Origin: Selaginella moellendorffii
Lineage: Eukaryota > Streptophyta > Lycopodiopsida > Selaginellales > Selaginellaceae
Length of the DNA stretch: 64,000 nt
Direction: 5' to 3'
Assembly: GCF_000143415.4 (NCBI RefSeq)
Contig: NW_003314277.1
Location: 2,130,043 to 2,194,042 of the forward strand
Positions within the stretch are counted from its first letter, which is position 1. Each line of letters begins with the position of its first letter. Below are positions 21,232-32,796 of the stretch, one piece after another. A program made the position numbers and the translations under genes. The notes under the pieces are model-generated. The model saw nothing but the letters and a program-made list of their open reading frames with translations. It was not told where the DNA came from and did not search any database.

Positions 21232-22872
21232 ACTCCACCACCTATATATAAAGTTTGATGTCCTTATCAAACAATAAATCATTTCATAAAGTAACCCCAT
21301 TATAGATTATCATTTTCCTTAGCACCAAGCTAATATTCGTCAATGGTTTGATATTGAAGGCTCACTATGTCTTTCCCATCCTCTAAGGAGCATAGTCTCT
21401 CCAATTTAGAGTCTCATTAGATCACATATGATAGTTCTCTCCCTTTGTTTGTTTAGTTCTCACTAAACCTGTTAAAGGCACCTCCTTTATCTCAATCTTA
21501 CTACTCATTTCAAAGTAGTCCCAACTTGCATTGCACATATTATGCAAACTCCACTTCCCCATCCTAAGAAATCTTTCAATTAAGGGCATCATCATCTTCT
21601 CTTTTACTTCGTGTCACTCTAGGCACGAAAATCCACTTATCCATAATTTGTGTTAAAGCTGTCTATAGCTCTTTTATTTGGCTACCTTGCTACTCCATCT
21701 CTTAGAGCTTTTACATTCACCATATTGGAACATTTAGGAAATCCATTTTTGGAAATATATTTTTTTTCCCACAATCCATTAACATTCACCACATGGGTGT
21801 TCTTTGCCTAACTTGCTATTTGGATTCTTCTATTAATTTTCATGACCCATTTTTGGCCACTAATCTTTGTTCCTATCCTTTGATTATTGCACCAAATAAC
21901 ATAGGATCACTACCTCCATTTTTAAGGTATCATTTCAATTCCATAGCAAAGGCTCTAGTTTGCCAAGTCTAAGGAGTGTTCACCCCTAGTAATTCTCTTT
22001 AGCATTTTCTACTATGAGCTCTATCCATAGCTTAATGTTGCGACCTCCTATAGGTCCTTCCTTAGAGACTATTTTTTTAGACTCATAATACCATTGCATT
22101 GCCACAACTTATTTCCCTTAGGTGTCCTTCTCACTTGGTCACCTTAACCAAGTCACACCATACCATTTGTTCAAATCACTACTTTGAATTAAGAGCATTA
22201 TTTCTTAACCCACCAAGGAGCTTATCCTTGATTATCAACCATTGAATCACCTAGTGATTTTACATAAACAATTTAATGGTTTATCAATAGGCACTAGGTC
22301 TACCAAACCTCTAAGTTGTTGACCATGACCCCAAAGGCATCCCCCACACTTGGCAATGTGCCCAAGCCAGCCTTTCAGCCAAGGATCTATAGCAATTGAG
22401 AATGAGTGTCCCCATCTTATTCACTACATCCTCGGTGTCACTTGCACTAGAATATTCAAGTTAGATATGCTGAGCTTTCACACTAAACACTATAATAATA
22501 CATTATGACTTTGGGGCATCCCCTACTTGGCAGTATGCTTAAGCTAGCCTCCTTACTAAAAGGCTATAACCATTGAAAAATGAGTATCCTCATATTCCAA
22601 ACCATCACCACACCTTAGTAAGTTAGGACTTGAACTCAAGAAATAAAGGGTTAGGACTTAAACCTAACTTCCATATATGTATCTATGGACAGCATCACTT
22701 AGGATGCTTGGCATGACTCCCCACACCAGTGCACTAACTTATATCTAACATACACTACAAATCATAGTTTAGGAATAATTCCTCTGAGTTTCTAAGTCCT
22801 ATTTCTTGACAAGGTAATTGACCCACGTATGATCATGCATGGACTCCTTCATGCTTGGCCCCATGGGCCACA
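21232..22872. other. non-coding internal region of a decayed LTR element
   Basis: No ORF or domain recognised. It lies between a family-1 LTR and a family-2 solo LTR. The AGGTGGTGGAGT just outside the LTR on the minus strand is a possible polypurine tract. Probably internal DNA of an old non-autonomous element running to 27544. Confidence 0.4.
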
Positions 22873-23206
22873 CTCTTTGTAACGCACATGAATTTGGAGC
22901 TGAACTCCAAGCTTATTGCACTATGAAACGAGGGTCTGGTACAATCCCACGAGCATCAGCTCCCCGTATCCAGCACTTGCATGCAAAATGGTGGCAGATG
23001 GAGTCTGGCACAATTTTGGCATACCGGTGGCCTAACGCGAGGAGGAGGGTACCCCACCGACTAGAGCAGCGTGGAGCTTGGGCTTAAACCCAAGCCGGAC
23101 ACAGAACAAGGAGCAACACAACCTAGCGGGAGCCAAACTAATGTCTCAAGTGGTCGGACATGCATTCCAACCACTATCCCTACTATACATTTGGAACCCC
23201 CCATAG

Positions 23207-24736
23207 CCACTCCAAACCAACTGCCGATATTGCCCGGAACTGAGCTTGATGACTCAATGCATCTAAAACAACATTGTCTTTACTAGATCTATATACTATT
23301 TCAAGATTGAATTTAGCGAGCTTCTTTTGCCAATGAGCTTGCTTCAACATAAGCTTTAGCTGCGTTGTAAAATAGCTTAGTGTGTTATTATTTGTATAAA
23401 CTTTGTTATGTCCATCCAAATAGTGTTTCTAATGTTCTAATACTGATATTATAGCAAATATCTCTTTCTTATGCATAGGCTATCTTCATTGAGTTTCATC
23501 CAGTTTTTTAGAGTAAAACACAATAAAACAATTGTGTCGCTTTAGCGTAATACCAACCGTATTATCACAATCTTGCTGCAACATGGCACCTATAACATAG
23601 CTAAATGCATTGCAATGCACTTTAATGGGCTTATCAAGATCTAGGATCCTAAGAATAGGAACCATAGTGAAGATCTTCTTCAATTGTACAAAAGCAAGCT
23701 AACAAGTTAATGTCCAATGAAATAGTATACTACCCTTCATTAACTTAGTCAATAGAAGAGTAACACTTGCAAAATTATGAATAAACTTGCAATAATATCC
23801 CACCAAACCAAGAAAGGAATGAACATTTAATACAATAGTCAAAACTTTCTAGGACTTCACCACTTTTACCTTCTTTGGATCCACCTTGATTATGCTATTA
23901 CCAAGTATATGCCTAAGAAAGTTCACATGCAATTGTCCAAAAGCGCATTAACTTTCCTTAGCATATAGTTTATGTTCACACAACTTCTGAAACACTAACT
24001 CCAAGTGTTTCAAACAGTCCTCCAACATTTCACTAAAGACTAAAACATTATTGATATATAGAACAATAAATGTGTCCAAATAATCTCTGAATATTCTATC
24101 CATCATTATACTAAATGTAGCTAGGGTATTATATAACTCGAATAACATAATAAAGAACTCATAGGACCTATAATGAGTCTTAAAGGGTATCTTCTCCACA
24201 TATTGATCTGCCACCTATATTTAAGAATACCTAGACCCCAAATCAAGTCACATAAAATATTTAATCTTTAAGAGTTTGTCAAACAAGTTATTAATGCAAT
24301 GCAAGGATAATTTTTCTTGATTGTAATCTTGTTAAGAGCCCAATAATCGATACACATCCTCATGGTACCATCCTTTTTTATAACAAAAAAGACCAATATT
24401 TTATAAAATGACTTACTTAGACAAATATAACATTTATTAAGGAGCTTTATGAGTTGCTTCTTGAGTTTAACCATCTCCTTGATGTTTAAATGCTATGGAG
24501 CTGTAAATGGTTTAAAACTTGGAAAAATCTCAATCTAATAATCAATCTCACAGCTAGAGGGTAGCCTTGGTGGCAAATCCTTTGAAAAGATATTTTAATT
24601 CCTTGCCAAAAATTTTAATATTTCCCTTGTTACAAAATCAACCCTATCATCAATTTAAACAAGGTCACCATCACCTTTAGTTTCCATCACTTGAACCCAA
24701 AAGGTCCAACATCCCTTTTTAGTTGCTTTTTGAGCA
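23207..24736 (-). repeat. 1,530-bp copy of the defective gypsy pol segment
   Basis: Corresponds to 17570-19099 at a constant offset of 5,637 with no indels. I found only three substitutions by eye (near 23367, 23540 and 24200). It includes the same stops and the same YINN motif, so it was copied after decay. Flanks differ on both sides. Not an autonomous insertion: no LTRs and no target duplication. Confidence 0.9.
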
Positions 24737-24993
24737 TCCATTGTGTTTAGGCCGATCTCTACATTCCGTAAAAATGCCAAATGAGCAAATCTAGACACTT
24801 TCCATAATTAGCATTTGGGACAGGTATGAGACTAACAATAAGGGCGTGATAGCGAGGGTGTTTGGAAGAATCGGTAAGCTATCATACTGCATTATCGAGG
24901 GACTAGTCTATACACGCAAGGGTTCTTGCCCAACCAGTGACAAACAGAAAAAAAGAGAACACACAAGCTAGGCCAAGTATGCTTGGCTAAATA

Positions 24994-25311
24994 GACACCC
25001 TACCCCTCGGGTCGAGCCCAGCGGGAGCAAACTGGACCAGCCAGATGTCAATCAACATGTGGTGTGATTCCCCTAGCCAACCAACAGAGTCGGACCCGAG
25101 ACCCCTCTGATACCAAATGTAAGCTCCTGAGTTTGGACTTCCCGGGAGGTCACCCAGCCCAGTACTATTCAAACCCAAGGACGCTTAACTCCAACTATCC
25201 CAAGACCCTTAACCGATTGGAAAAGGGGGTGCACTCTTGTTCATGGGCCCTTTCCCTCTATATTTGAACCCCATGGATCGTCTCTCGAGTCGTTCCCTTT
25301 GGTTGCTTACA
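24994..25311 (-). mobile_element. Cassandra-like TRIM: 5' LTR with 5S-like segment plus partial internal region
   Basis: Minus-strand element. The LTR 25118-25311 (194 bp) reads TGTAAGCAACC...GGAGCTTACA on the sense strand. It is followed by TT and a tRNA-iMet primer site TGGTATCAGAG (25115-25105), then a short internal region ending at GGGGTAGGGTGTC (about 24994). The 3' LTR is missing. The LTR holds a 5S-rDNA-like segment (25135-25193) in the same direction as the element, as in Cassandra retrotransposons, plus a CAAATATAGAG TATA-like motif. Its internal region is homologous to the TRIM at 46162-46464, whose LTRs lack the 5S part. Confidence 0.82.
25135..25193 (-). ncRNA. 5S rRNA-derived segment (3' half) inside the TRIM LTR
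   Basis: On the minus strand: GGAGTTAAGCGTCCTTGGG (box A), AGTACTGGGCTGGGTGACC (intermediate element into box C) and CTCCCGGGAAGTCC. These match the conserved Pol III internal promoter half of plant 5S rRNA with a few changes. The 5' half of 5S is not clearly recognisable, so this is a derived segment and not a ribosomal gene. Confidence 0.82.
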
Positions 25312-25429
25312 CTAATAAAGGGAACTAACAATACCGACCTCCTGCCGTTGTGGCAGTAAGGAAAGAGTGTCCGTAAGGACTGGCCAACAAGTATCTTTCA
25401 ATACCCGAAATCATATTTGCAACACTCTT

Positions 25430-27544
25430 GAAGTCATCACCTTCAACTAAAGTCTTTGTTTCTCCGACTTGCCAATTCTATTTAGCAAATCACTTAACCA
25501 GCGTAACATCGTTCTTTGCATAAGCATAAAAGTCCTTAACTATTGACTTTTGTTCAAAGCTATCTATTTGAACCCACGAGAATAACCTCCCCAACCTTGA
25601 TAGCATCACCTCATGGCAAACTTTAAGACCACAATTTTGCTGTGTTACTTTAATTTTACGAAATTTTATGAACCATTTACATTTATCTTTTTAGGTACCA
25701 ACCTACCCAAAATTGTCTTTAGGAACATTGAAAGGACTCTATCCCTTAGCTTGCTAAGGCATCTCATTTTGCAAGCTTTCTAATTGTCATATGGTTTAAT
25801 ATAGACAATTCTATACTTTAGACTTTCCATGGCATCACAGTTGTCAGTAGCAATACCTTCGAACACCCACTTGATTCTCTACTTCTAATTTGCATAATCA
25901 AGAGTGGTTATGCTCTTCAACTTCTATGGTTCAATTATATCCTTTTACTACTTATTTTTTGGCTTTACACGTTCCCTTTAGTTATTTTCCTCCTGATTAA
26001 GAGGGTAACTTTGCACTTTCTATCATGCATTAATAAATATTCTTAGGGATGAACCTACTGAATGACCTAAGGAGTGGTTTTTCAATTTGGATATACTCAT
26101 CTTTGTAATCCCACATACCAAAATTAACGTTTTTATTTAGGGGCCTTTCTATGCCTGCTACTATCTATGCTAAAATCCTTTTGGCTTTATCTACTTTGGA
26201 TAGTCAGACATACCCTGTCTTTAGGTTTTGTCAACCTTAGATATTATATAGCACCTTCTATTCATTTTCCTTTAGAAATATAGTCCTTTAGGCTTTATTT
26301 AATGCCCTCATAATACCCAAATACCATCTCTTTAATATTTTTAAGGTGTTTATATATTTTTGTGATGGATTTCCCAAGCAATGAGCATTTCCTATTGATA
26401 TTGATCCATTATACCACAACATAAGCACAACACCCCTTAAGGGATGTATCACCTTCTTCTTATTCAACCAAGAAGTCTTAAAAAGTTAGTTCTAACAAAT
26501 TATTCTAAACTTTTGCTTAGTTTCTTCATAATTCATCATGTCCTACAACTCATTACCAATGCTTTCACACCTTCATTAGTATTTGGTATAAACACATAAG
26601 TCCAACTATATCTTAGATATGCCAACCCCATTTTCATTGGGGTTCCTTTGGCATAGGGTTTTCATGCACCACCAACTTGACCTTAAGACATCATCCTTTG
26701 AGACATTTGGGGTCTCCACCCCACCAGCTTCATAAGTCTACCATCACAACACTTACCACTTGTATTTAGATCTTGCCAAGACTAAAGTAATCGTTTCTCA
26801 TATCAACTATCAATTAGCACTACTCCTTAATGTTCACATACAAGTCTTTGCTGAAGTTGCTTTTTAAAGTCATAGACTTTGTTAATTCAACATCCTTTAA
26901 CGTCCTAGCCTTTTAACTACTTTTGAGATGCCACCACTCTTGAATACAACTTCTTGTATTCATATCCTATTTATAAGGACTATCTTTGCAAGTGTTACTC
27001 TGACACTTGATTATCCTCAGTTTTACATGGGCTATTTTCACCTTATAGAACTATGCTTCTATATGATGAGAACACTAACTCATTTGTTAGATACACTTCT
27101 AACTCCTTAGGTTGTTCTAGCATTTCTTAGAGGTAGCTTTGACCTCCTATGGTCACTGACTCTATCCTCAACTATATAAGGATAATTTTATGACTCCTTT
27201 ATCTTTTAGAAGTTTCTATCATTTGCATGATCCCAACTGTAATTGTCTACTATAACCACATTAGCCAATTTGCTAAATCAAACGCTTATATAAATTACAT
27301 CCTTAACTCTCTAAGGAAAACTTTCTACTATTCCTAAGATCCCAAAATTGTTCCCTTATTGGCCCCTTTCTATCCACCACATTGCCTACATATTTATATA
27401 TGAACTAAAGTGGAGAGGTATGCTCTCTTGACATGCTACTCCTTAAGGATAGGCCCCCTCCTAGAACCTTCTGATGCCAATATAAGTGGTGATATACTTG
27501 ACTACCAATAAGAGTCGGATTAAGGAATAGCTTTGATACTAAAT
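25430..27544. other. decayed internal region of an LTR element
   Basis: No ORF with domain character. At its right end, GCTTTGATACTAAA (27531-27544) is the complement of a degenerate tRNA-iMet primer site read on the minus strand, directly beside the family-1 LTR starting at 27545. So this is 5' internal sequence of a minus-strand element. Confidence 0.45.
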
Positions 27545-29392
27545 TGTAAGTGACTATATTTTCCATTCTACTTTAGTCACTTAATTATACCTTCAACCAC
27601 TTTGAGATGTGTCACTCATAACCTCTATAAATCATATTCTTGAATTAGGGGCATGTTAAACCCGTAAATGGCATCTATGCCACTTAGTCTTTACAGTTGG
27701 CCTAACTGCTTAACATATCCAATCCTATTACAGACACCCAAAAGTATCACAAACATATCAACCCATTATGCTAAGGCCATGTCTCATTAGTAGTCTAAAA
27801 CCACCCATACCATAGACCCATTTTCCAAAGACTAGGCCATCTATCCATGAGTGGTCACCCCCTGACCACACTTTAGCACCCTTAAAATGCCCAGAGATAT
27901 GAGGGACACCCTTCCCCAATATCCCTCCATCGGTCCTCACCAAGTCTCATTTCGTCCATGGCAATCCTCACCAACACTACTATCATGAATGTGACTTCAA
28001 ATATTGAAAGATACTTATTAGCCAGTTTTTACAGACACTCTCTCCTCACTGCCACGATGGTAGGAGGTTGGTACTGTTAGCTCCCTTTATGGTCTCCACC
28101 CAAGCTAATTGAAAAATTGGTCAGCACATGTGCACTTAGACCAGAAGGGCACTAAGGAAGGAAATCCTAAGTTGTCATTAAATCAAGCAAACTTGACACA
28201 GTGACGAGAAACTCATGTTGTTGGCTTGCACTTGCTAGTGTTGGGAACCCCCATGATAGTGAAATTGGTCCCTCAATATTCTCTAGATGATAACTTATTG
28301 TCTTTGCCAAACACCCTCGTTATTATGCCTTTTGTGTTAGTTTCATTCTGTTATTAGCTCATTATGAAAAGTGTCTAGATTTGTTAATTTGGCATATCTA
28401 TGAAATGTAGAGATTGTCCCAAACACAATGGTGTTGGTCTCGTGTCCAAATTTGCAATCAAGAAATATTCCATATTTAGTAAATTTCAAGCTTGTCCTAA
28501 AGACTAACTTCTGGTACTAAGGGAGGCTTGGGGTGAAAGCCCCAAGGGCAGCCTATGAAGGTTTTAAATGTGTAGTAGGGATAATGGTTGGAATGCATGT
28601 CTAACCACTTGAGACATTAGTTTTGCTCCCGTTGGGTTGTGTCCTTCTTTGTTCTATGTCCAGCTTGGGTCTAAGCCCAAACTTCACACTGCTCTAGTCG
28701 GTGGGGTACCCTCCTCCTCACGTTAGTCCACCAGTATGCCAAAATTGTGCCAAACACCATCTAACACCATTTTGCATGCAAGTGCTAGATATGAGGAGTT
28801 AGTGCTCATAGAATTGTATTAGACCTCTTTTTGTAGTGCAATAGGCTTGGAGTTCGGCTCCAAATTTAGATGCACTACAACCGCCATTGAGTCAAAGTCT
28901 AAAGGCCCGACCACTAAGTCCCATTGACCTTTAGGACTTCCTCACCACGTGACCATGCCCTTGGTCTCTATGCAAGAGGACTCTTTTCCACAATCTAGGA
29001 CTTTGGGATAACATTTCAAAACACCGTGGCCTTACATAAGCCTCGTGGGTACTCTTCCCACCTTCTGCCTTTGGGTGACCTAGCCATGTGGCTAGAGCAA
29101 GGTTCTGATGAGCTACACCAGGTATCTAAGTAGATAATACCACCCACACTTGGATTGAGAGCATCAACCATTCGATCTCCTAGGGGAGCTAGATCTAGCT
29201 CTTGAATACTTCACCAAGTTACCCCACTTATCCACTTGTGTTCACCCTAGCCTTGGACTCCTCAATGGTTATATCATCACCACTACATGGGTATAGCCCT
29301 CTTTAGTCACATTAACCTTTCCTAGCCAAATTGGTTCCACTAGAGTCCTCCCTCTATTATCTTTTTGGAGCTAGAGGGCATAGGACTAAAAG
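27545..29392 (-). repeat. family-1 LTR (5' LTR), interrupted and truncated
   Basis: Starts TGTAAGTGACTATATTTTCC beside the primer-site remnant. The family-1 sequence runs to 27975 and resumes at 28885-29392 after a nested family-2 LTR. The distal part with the TCCATCTC array is missing. With 19710-21231 it may bracket one old element. Confidence 0.65.
27976..28884 (+). mobile_element. family-2 solo LTR nested in a family-1 LTR
   Basis: 27981-28879 (899 bp) is the reverse complement of the family-2 LTR: it starts TATCATGAATGTGAC (family TGTCGCAAATGTGAC) and ends GCACTACA. The flanks ACTAC (27976-27980) and ACCGC (28880-28884) fit a decayed duplication of ACTGC, the sequence found at the uninterrupted site in other family-1 copies. 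No internal region, so a solo LTR. Confidence 0.75.
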
Positions 29393-30330
29393 AAGCTACC
29401 AGTGGTCACTAACCACCACTTTTATTAACTGTTGCTTGTGAGCCTCCAAGGTAGAATTTCCTTTCCACCCTTTATTTTTAATCACTATATTTATTCCTAG
29501 AGTTCTTATGATTGTTTGAAATACTAACATGGCTTGTAATACTATTTGATGAGCAAGTGACTAAAAATAACTTGTTGTGTAACCTTCTTACACTCTAGAT
29601 ATGTCTTTGGCTTAAACTTCAAAATTTCACTACAAGAAAGTGAACTTAAACTTCCAAGAAATAACTTTGAGCATGTTCATCACTCATATTTATAATTATA
29701 ATTCATTTTCAAGCAAACACATTAATATAGTGCATAAGGTCCCCACACTACTTCAACTGCCGTAGCTTTACGCAAAGTCTCAGACCAAGATCATCCAGTA
29801 AGTAAACCTTATAAATATAAGATTGCATTTTACTTCTAGTTTGTCATTTTTTAGCACACACCTAGCACTATCAAGTTTTGGCATGATCAGTGAAAAAAGA
29901 CTATGTGCATGCAACTTTTGTATGATCATCTACATTTGCCACTATAAAATAGTTTTCCATATCATAGACCCAATCTTCAAAACCCTAATAATTCTGCATG
30001 CCTATGAAATTGAGTGGTTTCAAGGGTTTGAACTTTGAAACTCGTGGAATTGAAGGTGATTGCAGAATTTCATCATCCTCAAAACTTGAAGAAGAATCTA
30101 ATTGCTTAAGTTTAGTTAGTTTAGTTGCCTTAACTTTTATTTTCCTCTTCTTGTTCTCCTTCTTCAATTTACAAACTTCTTTTTGATCTCAATGTCTTGA
30201 GCCATATGCTATAATACTACAGCCTTGGGCTCTTCCTCTTTTGACTTAGCATCAACTTTTTCCATAGCATCTCTATCAAAAGTTTCTTCCTCTTGTTTTT
30301 CTTGTCTAGAGGTTTCAGCCTCATCAACAT
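29393..30330. other. AT-rich sequence, no gene recognised
   Basis: Only short ORFs. The plus and minus ORFs around 29.82-30.19 kb have Lys/Ser-rich or hydrophobic character without domain signature. Possibly decayed gag-type or intergenic DNA. Confidence 0.4.
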
Positions 30331-30335
30331 GGTTT

Positions 30336-31923
30336 TGTAAGTGACTAAATTTTCCATTCTACTTTAGTCACTTAGCCACACCTCCGACCACTTTGAGTCT
30401 CACTCACAACCTCCATAAATCCTATTCCCAACTTGGGGACTTACTAGCCCTGAGAATGGCATCCATGCCATTCAATCATTGCACTTGATCTAAGTGTTCT
30501 ATATGTCTAATCCCATGACTGACACCTAAAAGTGCTATTAATATACCAACCCATTATGCTAAGGCCATGCCCATTCAACTTTATCACATTAGTATTCCAA
30601 CACCACCTACATCACAGTCCCGTCTCTCAAAGATTGGGCCATCCGTCCAAGAGAGATCATCCCAAATCCACTTCTTAGCATCCTTAGAATGCCTGCAGAC
30701 ATGAGGAATAACCTTCCCCAATATCCCTTTTTCAGTCCTCACTAAGTCTTTTTCTATCCATAGTAGTGTTCACCAACACTGCCACTAGGTCAATACCCGC
30801 GGCCTGACCACTAAGTCCCACTGTCCTTTAGGACTTCCTCACCATGTGACTGTATCCTTAGTCATTACACTAAAGGATTGCTCCTTTTTCTTTCCACAGT
30901 CTAGGACTTTGGAATAACATTTTGGAACACTGTAGCCTTACACGAGCCTCATAAGTACTCTCCCCACCTTCCGCATTTAGGTGCTCTAGCCATGGGCTAG
31001 AGTGAGGTTCCATTGAGCCATGCCAGGTATCCAAGTAGGTAGTGTTACCCATGTTTGGATTGGGAGTATTGACCATTCGATCTCTCGGGGGAACTAGAAT
31101 CAACTCTTGAACACTTTACCAAGTTACCCCACTTTTCTGTCCATATTCACTTTAGCTTTGGACTCCTTAGTGGATATATCCTCACCCAACATGTGAACAT
31201 AGCCTTCCTGGGTCACACTGGCCTTTCTTGGCCAAACTGGCTCCACTCGAGTCCAACCACCACAGTCTCCCTACTATACTTTTGGAACCCCTTACATTGC
31301 CCCCCCCTCCCTTCCCCGCTTGGGGACAATCACTTTGGGCTTTCACCTAATAGCCGGTATTAGTATTTGGACTTAGACTCAAACTCAGTCTTGATCTCGG
31401 TCTTGGTTTTGGACTTGGACTCGGTCTTGGTCTCGGTCTCCATCTCAGTTCCATCTTGGACTCCATCTTGTACTCCATTTCAGGTCCATCTCAGACTCCA
31501 TCTCCGGTCCATCTCGAACTCCATCTTGGGTCCATCTCGAACTCCATCTCAAGTTCATCTCGGGTCCATCTCAGACTCCATCTCGGGTCCATCTCGGACT
31601 TTATCTCGAACTTTATCTCGGGTCCATCTCGAACTCCATCTTGGACTCCATCTCAGACTCCATCTCAGATTCCATCTCAAGTCCATCTCGACACTTCCAC
31701 GTGTCATGTGTTGGTCCTATTGTGTCCCTTTTCTAGAGACTCATTTATTGCTTGCTTTGAGCTTGTTCCTCGAGCCCTTCATTGGAGTTCCACTCCCGCT
31801 CTCAACTTTTCAAGTTGAAGCTTTTAGTCTAAACATGTTATGTTTGTTTGGCTTCTGCTTCAACCACTACCATGTGGCACCCTTTTAGCTCCACTTTTAG
31901 GGCTCTGGGATTTGTATCTCACA
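30336..31923 (-). repeat. family-1 LTR, full length, probably solo
   Basis: 1,588 bp from TGTAAGTGACTAAATTTTCC to TTTGTATCTCACA. The flanks GGTTT (30331-30335) and AGTTC (31924-31928) differ only by transitions, so they may be a decayed duplication. No primer site on the left and no internal region. Contains the TCCATCTC array (31440-31690), a C-rich run (31300-31315) and the TTTTGGAACCCC core. Confidence 0.75.
31440..31690. repeat. degenerate TCCATCTC tandem array in a family-1 LTR
   Basis: Units such as GGTCCATCTC and GACTCCATCTC repeat at mixed 12- and 18-bp spacing. They keep two frames open, which makes the 173- and 120-codon plus-strand ORFs here artefacts of the repeat. Confidence 0.85.
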
Positions 31924-32120
31924 AGTTCCTTTTTGCCATCTCACCAGCTCCATGCATGCTTTTATCGATAACTTAACATGCATATAACATTCTTACTGAA
32001 TGGTGCAATTCAACTAATTCTACATAAGTCACTTTGGATCTACTAAAAAAGTCTTTGCATATATGTAACTAGAGTAAAAAACTCCAACAAAAGCTAGATA
32101 ATAATCGCTAAGACAATTTT

Positions 32121-32450
32121 TTTGATACCAAATGTAATGCTCTTAAATTTAGAGTTGAACACCAAGTCCATTACACTATAAAACAAAGGTCCAATACACA
32201 CTTAATATCCCCTATAAGCATCATCTCTCCACATTTAGTTTTTATATGCAAAATAGTATCAAATGGAGTCTGGCACAATTTCAATATACCGGTGGTCTAA
32301 TGAGAGGAGGAAAGTACCCCACTAACTAGAGAAGCATAAAGTTTAGGATTAAACCCAAGCTAAATGCAAAACAAGGAACGACATAGCCCAATAGGAGCCA
32401 AACTAATGTCTCATATGGTTAGCCATATAATCTAATCACTATTCCTACTT
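32121..32450 (-). repeat. family-2 LTR fragment with primer-site remnant
   Basis: TTTGATACCAAA (32121-32132) is the complement of a tRNA-iMet primer site read on the minus strand. From 32133 (TGTAATGCTC) the family-2 LTR continues to about 32450 and breaks off before its G-rich core. Confidence 0.65.
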
Positions 32451-32796
32451 GGATCAATGCATTACACAATATCATGGAAGGCTATGTTATCAAAGTCATC
32501 TATACTTGCCCATATGTCATTTCCTACTAACAAATTAAGGATTGCTTCAATGTAGTGTGTACCAAATTATTTCCTACTAGAAGAGCCAGTTGTCTTGGCA
32601 TCAATAGATTTTCTAGACGAGGATTATGTATATATTAAAAAAAGATATTAAATATAATATATAAAATATAAATACCTGTTCCTAAATATAAATTGAATAT
32701 TTTATATTTAAAATGTTTCATCTATAAAAGTGTTAATTAAAACTGTTTTTAAAATATATTTATAAATATAGAGTTCAAATACATTAAGTTTTTTCA

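Larger units (their letters stand above)
22873..25429 (-). mobile_element. family-2 solo LTR with CTCTT target duplication, carrying two later insertions
   Basis: LTR 22878-25424 starts TGTAACGCAC and ends TTTGCAACA. It is flanked by CTCTT at 22873-22877 and 25425-25429, so this is a solo LTR with no internal region. Its middle is interrupted by the 1,530-bp pol segment (23207-24736) and by a Cassandra-like TRIM (24994-25311). Compared with the copy at 27981-28879, the pol segment replaces about 165 bp of LTR. Confidence 0.82.

Noticed and set aside
25135-25193. Functional 5S rRNA gene
   Set aside because: Only the 3' half is recognisable, it has several changes at conserved bases, and it is enclosed in a retroelement LTR.
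31367-31888. 173-codon Ser/Pro/Ile-repeat ORF
   Set aside because: Translation of a degenerate tandem array in an LTR; no start context or homologous domain, and the other copies do not keep it open.
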